Assembly: GCA_947479185.1 (NCBI GenBank)
Contig: CANJYY010000154.1
Span: 1 to 6,613 of the forward strand
DNA length: 6,613 nucleotides
Direction of reading: 5' to 3'
Source: Caulobacteraceae bacterium
GTDB lineage: Bacteria > Pseudomonadota > Alphaproteobacteria > Caulobacterales > Caulobacteraceae
The notes under the pieces were generated by a model. The model was given only the letters and a program-made list of their open reading frames with translations. It did no database searches and had not been told where the DNA came from. Made by a program: the position numbers and the translations under genes. Below are positions 6,101 to 6,613 of this stretch, one piece after another. Positions within the stretch are counted from its first letter, which is position 1, and each line of letters starts with the position of its first letter.

Positions 6101-6613
6101 GCCACCGGCGTCGGGTCGATGACCCTGAACAACGTCGAAAACCTCAGCGGCACGGACTTCAACGATACCCTGACCGGCGACGGCGGGGCCAACACGCTCA
6201 GCGGCAGCTCCGGCGACGATACGCTCAGCGGCGGCGGCGGCGCTGACCTGCTGCTCGGCGACGGCATCAAGTTCACCGACTTCGGGACCTTCGGCGCCTC
6301 CGGCGCCATCGTCCAGTACGAGGACATCGCCACGCAGTTCAACAACCCGGCCTACAGCGGCGCCGACCGTCTGGACGGCGGCGAGGGCGACGACCGCCTG
6401 GTCGGAGCCGGCGGTGACGACGAACTGACCGGCGGGGCTGGCAACGATAGGCTTGAAGGCGGGGCGGACGAGGATACGGCGGTCTACGCGGGCCTGCGCT
6501 CGGCCTACACCCTGACCCGCGTCGACGAGACCACCTGGACCGTCAGCGGTCCGGAGGGGACCGACACCCTGACCAACATGGAGTTCGCCCGGTTCTCTGA
6601 CCAGACGGTCAAC
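3134..6613 (+). CDS. large RTX calcium-binding repeat protein, 3' end outside the window
   Basis: An open frame of 1160 codons runs from ATG 3134 to the edge without a stop. It starts MADITGTSGNDTITGTAGDD, so calcium-binding nonapeptides (pattern GGxGxDxLx) begin within the first residues with no N-terminal domain or signal peptide. Repeats such as GGAGNDTL, GGLGDDTLDGG and GGDGNDTL fill most of the protein; in known RTX proteins they bind calcium and fold into a parallel beta-roll after secretion. Interleaved are ten copies of a non-RTX segment of the type GVTVxLxLQGxAQNTG, followed by DTL, ENLxGS and DTLTGD. Residues 1044-1074 (nt 6263-6355) interrupt the roll with an aromatic-containing segment. 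From residue 1114 the sequence (AVYAGLRSAYTL, WTVSGPEGTDTL, MEFARFSDQTV) resembles the cap often found near the C-terminal end of RTX proteins, so the true end may be near, although more repeats could follow. Export by a type I ABC system via a C-terminal signal is expected but not seen here. Role is unknown: surface layer, adhesin or matrix protein are options. No enzymatic domain is visible. Confidence 0.9.
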   Translation, partial: MADITGTSGNDTITGTAGDDNIQGQEGNDVINAGEGNDYANGAEGSDTLNGEGGDDRLEGGEGDDTLDGGSQSGFGGDAAVYYNATSGVTVDLNIQGVAQNTVGAGLDTLVSIESAHGSAHNDTLIGDGQANYLGGVGGNDTLSGNDGNDTLEGGEGDDTMDGGAGTGDGVGFYNALNGVTVNLTLQGSAQNTGQGNDTITNVENIFGSHNFGDTLTGDGQNNYIDGDGGDDTIAGGAGFDNLQGGAGNDVISGGSDDDILTGGLGDDTLDGGAGSQDRADFYDAANGVTVSLALQGSAQNTGQGLDTLAGFENITGSNQYNDTLTGDGGANQLSGMGGDDTLIGGAGADYLAGGDGNDTVQGGDDNDTVRGDLGNDTLDGGAGTDRVDYFSAANGVTVDLQITVAQNTGEGMDTITNVEQVTGSQFGDVLTGNSGNNFLDGQAGNDTISGLGGSDNVNAGAGNDTVSGGDGNDFLLGGLGDDNLDGGAGTGDMAQYYDATSGVTVSLLLQGQAQNTGASGIDTLVGFEQLGGSGHNDTLTGDAGSNFLDGAAGDDVLDGGAGNDTLQGNTGNDTLNGGAGTGDAATYSNAGGGVSVSLLLQGQAQNTGSAGTDTLSGIENLTGSGFGDTLTGDGLSNFLNGLNGDDVLNGEGGNDNMQGGLGNDTFNGGAGFDTANYGDNTTGVTVDLRIQGVSQNTGHGIDTLIGMENVNGGTGNDTLHGDETSNFNFGSSGNDVMFGYGGDDQLTGGLGDDTIDGGEGGDVATWGDAANGVTVSLLLQGAAQNTGWGNDTLIGIEYLSGSGFNDILTGDQFNNSLNGQNGNDTLSGGDGDDAVRGQNGDDIMSGGAGNDFLTGGEGSDVIDGGDGIDRLGISLAATDPQTGATIDLNITTAQDTGHGVDTITGIEHLSGTAFSDTFTGNAADNYIAGAITTGVTGADTLNGMGGNDLLTVGGGDHQLDGGADSDTVSFNLSAAAVTVSLATQGSAQATGVGSMTLNNVENLSGTDFNDTLTGDGGANTLSGSSGDDTLSGGGGADLLLGDGIKFTDFGTFGASGAIVQYEDIATQFNNPAYSGADRLDGGEGDDRLVGAGGDDELTGGAGNDRLEGGADEDTAVYAGLRSAYTLTRVDETTWTVSGPEGTDTLTNMEFARFSDQTVN
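3395..6262 (+). repeat. ten composite RTX modules in tandem
   Basis: The conserved segment beginning at GVTV (or a variant) recurs ten times. The first codons are at 3395, 3668, 3995, 4319, 4640, 4913, 5183, 5450, 5783 and 6062. Spacing in residues is 91, 109, 108, 107, 91, 90, 89, 111 and 93. Each module contains the GVTV to AQNTG strand segment, a DTLxxxENLxGS stretch, DTLTGD, then several nonapeptides ending DGGAG. Copies 4 and 9 lack one residue of the LQGxAQ part (ITVAQNTG, ITTAQDTG). Copy 10 is the most divergent (AVTVSLATQGSAQATG). Confidence 0.85.

Noticed and set aside
3395..6262. Tandem repeats considered as a CRISPR array or DNA satellite
   Set aside because: The periodicity is in the protein (nonapeptides and modules), the frame is open throughout, and copies diverge mainly by coding-compatible changes; there are no short identical repeats with unique spacers.

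Overview
This window looks like chromosomal DNA of a high-GC alphaproteobacterium, most likely a member of the Caulobacterales (Caulobacter, Phenylobacterium or Brevundimonas-like). That placement is an inference. It rests on strongly G/C-ending codons, a tRNA promoter matching the Caulobacter housekeeping consensus (TTGAC, 14-bp gap, GCTANAWC), and a glycine/aspartate-rich RTX protein of a style common in this group. All supported genes are on the + strand.

Layout. Positions 1-323 are relatively AT-rich and show no convincing gene, only short dyads. Positions 324-673 hold the decayed remains of a MarR-family regulator, lacking its N-terminus, apparently part of its middle, and one base in a C run. 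Next is a compact tRNA unit: a promoter at 691-718 and a tRNA at 733-817. The tRNA has a leucine-type body with a long variable arm, but its anticodon is CAC (valine) and its discriminator base is G73. A short gap leads to an intact 624-residue protein (881-2755): a weak PAS-like N-terminus, two consecutive LuxR-type helix-turn-helix domains, and an alpha/beta-hydrolase domain whose catalytic serine and histidine are both replaced. It reads as a transcription regulator with a dead hydrolase used as a sensor, probably translated from a leaderless or nearly leaderless mRNA.

The 378-bp gap at 2756-3133 contains several inverted repeats and a locally AT-rich segment. From 3134 to the window edge runs the first 1160 codons of a very large RTX calcium-binding protein. 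It has no N-terminal domain and contains ten copies of a composite module, spaced in two size classes of about 90 and about 108 residues. Such proteins are normally exported by a type I system using a signal at the C-terminus, which lies outside this window.

How the parts may work together: the regulator lies directly upstream of the RTX gene in the same direction, so it may control that surface or secreted protein in response to a small ligand. This rests on position alone. The two items most worth a second look are the mixed-identity tRNA and the double-HTH pseudo-hydrolase regulator.
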